Below are positions 62,497 to 64,000 of a DNA stretch of 64,000 bases, in pieces; position 1 is the first letter of the stretch, and each line of letters begins with the position of its first letter. The position numbers and the translations under genes were made by a program. Below the pieces are notes generated by a model. The model saw nothing but the letters and a program-made list of their open reading frames with translations. It searched no databases and had not been told where the DNA came from. Origin of the DNA: Alphaproteobacteria bacterium. Its GTDB lineage: Bacteria > Pseudomonadota > Alphaproteobacteria > JAAEOK01. The DNA is taken from contig JAAEOK010000077.1 in NCBI GenBank assembly GCA_024244705.1, positions 105,526-169,525 on the forward strand, written 5' to 3'.

Positions 62497-64000
62497 TTAC
62501 GGCAGGAAGGTCTGGGTTCCGGTGAGGTCGTTGCTGTATCCGGTGTCGGTTCCGTTGCCGGAGAACGTTGTCGGCCCGATATCGACGAACTGGAAGCCGT
62601 AATCCTGGTTGCGCGCAAAGACGCCGAAGCCCGGGTTGTTGGCGATGTAATTGCCGCCCGGGGTGAACAGCACTGTCTGGTGCGCTTGCAAGTCGTCCGT
62701 ATCGCCGTCGTTGAGCAGGAACACGCCGTCGTCGCCGTTGGCGTTGATGTCGTTGCCGCCGAAGGTCGCGCCCATCACCGCCATACCGCCGGGGTCGGCA
62801 AAATCCCATTCGTTGCGCAGTTGGATGCCGTCGTTGTCGTTGAGGAAGACGGTGTTGTCGGTGAATTCGAGGGTTGCCATCGACAGGCTGTCGTCGAAGG
62901 CCCGGGTGCGGACGTCGATACCTTTGAAGCCGTTGCCGCCGACGGTGTTGCCGTCGAAGTCGATATCGGCCATCAAGACGCCGCCGTTGTCGGTCTGGAA
63001 GTACATCTCGATGCCGCTGTCGCCGTTGTTGACGATCGAGTTGTCGGTCACCACCGCGTTGAAGACACCGCTGGCCAGTGTATCGTCGACCAGATGATTG
63101 ACGTCGAACCCGTCGAATCGGTTGTCGTGAATGACGTTGTTGTAGAAATCGAGGGAGAACGAGGTGCTGGTCAGGTCGTCGTCGTTCTCGATGTCGATGC
63201 GGACGCCGTCCTCACTGCTATGCCCGGCGACCGAATTGCCGCCGATGTCGAAGGTCTGGGTCGAGAACGCGCCGTCGTAGACGTTGAGGTCGATGTAGAG
63301 GCCGACACGGCCGTTGTTGACCGCCGTGTTGTGGCGCACGGTCGCGGTCTGGTACATCCGGGTATCGCTGCTGTCTTCCACATCGGCGTCGATGAAGATA
63401 CCGTCGCCGCCGTTGCTGGCCACCGTGTTGTTGTCGACATGCAGCGTCTGGCGCAGGGTGGCGCCGTTGTCGAGGTCGTTGACCACGGCGATGCCGTCGT
63501 CGTCCTGGTTGAACACCGAGTTGCCGGAAATGGTGATCGTGTTGTCCTGGAACACGGTGGCGTCGTCGTCGACCTTGGTACGGACGAAAATGCCGTCGGA
63601 GTAGCCGTTGTCGACGCTGTTGTCGAGGATGTTGACCGTCTGCACCATGGTCGCCCGGTAGTTATCGACGAAATTGTCGACCTCGATGCCCTCGCCGCCG
63701 AACTGGGCGTCGGGCCCGGTGTTGAGCACCGTGTTGCCGTTGATGTTCACCGTCTGCAGCAGCGTCGTCTCGTCGCCATTGTTGCTGACGACGTCGTTGA
63801 CGACCAGGATGCCGTCGCTGACGACGGTATCGACGCTGTTGTTGTTGATGGTGATGGTGTTGGCCTGGTCGACGAAGGCGCCGTTGTAGACGTCGGTGCT
63901 GACCCGGATGCCCTTGTTGTCGGTGTCGAGCACCGTGTTCCGGTTGACGTTCATCGTCTGGACGACCGTGGTGCCGTCCCCATAGGCGTCGGTCTGGACA
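62497..64000 (-). CDS. Right-handed beta-helix repeat protein (5' partial)
   Basis: Large repeat protein; about 500 residues are visible and the coding frame is open to the right edge, so the N-terminus is outside. The sequence is built of repeats of about 35-40 residues with Asn/Asp ladders: NNSVDTVVSDGILVVNDV, DNTVFLNDNDGIQLRNEWD, GNSVFNQDDDGIAVVNDLDN and similar. This is a parallel beta-helix (pectate-lyase/Ca-dependent-adhesin-like) pattern, very acidic and without Cys. No signal or T1SS C-terminal signal can be assessed for certain, but the end (YSNDLTGTQTFLP) is short and hydrophobic. It is likely a secreted or surface protein. Confidence 0.85.
   Translation of the reverse strand, partial: VQTDAYGDGTTVVQTMNVNRNTVLDTDNKGIRVSTDVYNGAFVDQANTITINNNSVDTVVSDGILVVNDVVSNNGDETTLLQTVNINGNTVLNTGPDAQFGGEGIEVDNFVDNYRATMVQTVNILDNSVDNGYSDGIFVRTKVDDDATVFQDNTITISGNSVFNQDDDGIAVVNDLDNGATLRQTLHVDNNTVASNGGDGIFIDADVEDSSDTRMYQTATVRHNTAVNNGRVGLYIDLNVYDGAFSTQTFDIGGNSVAGHSSEDGVRIDIENDDDLTSTSFSLDFYNNVIHDNRFDGFDVNHLVDDTLASGVFNAVVTDNSIVNNGDSGIEMYFQTDNGGVLMADIDFDGNTVGGNGFKGIDVRTRAFDDSLSMATLEFTDNTVFLNDNDGIQLRNEWDFADPGGMAVMGATFGGNDINANGDDGVFLLNDGDTDDLQAHQTVLFTPGGNYIANNPGFGVFARNQDYGFQFVDIGPTTFSGNGTDTGYSNDLTGTQTFLP

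Noticed and set aside
62497..64000. Repeated DNA resembling a CRISPR array
   Set aside because: The repetition comes from beta-helix protein repeats, is imperfect at DNA level, keeps one reading frame and has no spacer-like alternation.

Overview
The window is one long stretch of GC-rich, gene-dense bacterial DNA with short intergenic gaps and frequent four-base start/stop overlaps. The gene complement (IalB-family and DUF6134 secreted proteins, the CueR/CopA pair, a UbiA-type prenyl-phosphate transferase, a glx/mgs-type glutamate synthase cluster, a divergent Amt) suggests an alphaproteobacterium, possibly Rhodospirillales-like. That placement is inference from families, not from a marker gene. 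No rRNA, tRNA, CRISPR array, integrase or transposase was seen.

Layout. 1-2.2 kb: the end of a type I secretion ABC ATPase (cut by the window edge) and its HlyD-type adaptor. 2.2-7.4 kb: a cytochrome P450, a frameshifted multi-spanning membrane protein, a methyltransferase and a UbiA/DPPR-synthase-like transferase. 7.7-19.8 kb: mixed housekeeping and accessory genes, including a histone-deacetylase-fold amidohydrolase, a VWA-like protein, a DUF1800/DUF1501 pair, an EamA transporter, a sterol-desaturase-like protein, a DksA/TraR zinc-finger protein, a fold-IV transaminase that resembles (R)-amine transaminases, MarC, a solitary LivH-like permease with an unusual N-terminal domain, and a lytic transglycosylase. 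20-25.2 kb: propionyl-CoA-synthetase-like and 3-hydroxyacyl-CoA dehydrogenase genes, then two tandem paralogous EamA transporters. 25.3-28.5 kb: a tightly coupled copper operon (cueR, c-type cytochrome, copA) with a textbook MerR-type promoter. 28.6-38.4 kb: a peptidoglycan-binding protein, an MFS pump, an M20 amidohydrolase, IalB, a large TPR/SPINDLY-type glycosyltransferase whose upstream region is an inverted-repeat-bounded element, an outer-membrane protein and an AhpD-like protein.

38.5-57.3 kb is the most interesting region. Two modules on the minus strand each pair a divergent glutamine-synthetase-family ligase with the parts of a glutamate synthase. Module A (38.5-47.9 kb) has a ligase, a GltD-like flavoprotein fused to a degenerate synthase barrel, a GXGXG-FMN-synthase fusion, an amidotransferase, an XRE-cupin regulator, and an Amt with a small membrane partner. 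Module B (48.9-57.3 kb) has the split amidotransferase, GXGXG and FMN-synthase subunits (GlxBCD/MgsABC-like), a ligase, a DAO-family flavoprotein, a GntR regulator and a nitrilase-family amidase. Both ligases appear to lack the canonical ammonium-site Asp, so an indirect gamma-glutamyl-amide / N-alkylglutamate route for an amine is a reasonable hypothesis.

57.3-64 kb: a GT22-like membrane glycosyltransferase, a nicotinamidase, a MetE-C-terminal-like protein, a cluster of palindromic intergenic repeats, and the end of a large beta-helix repeat protein that runs off the right edge.
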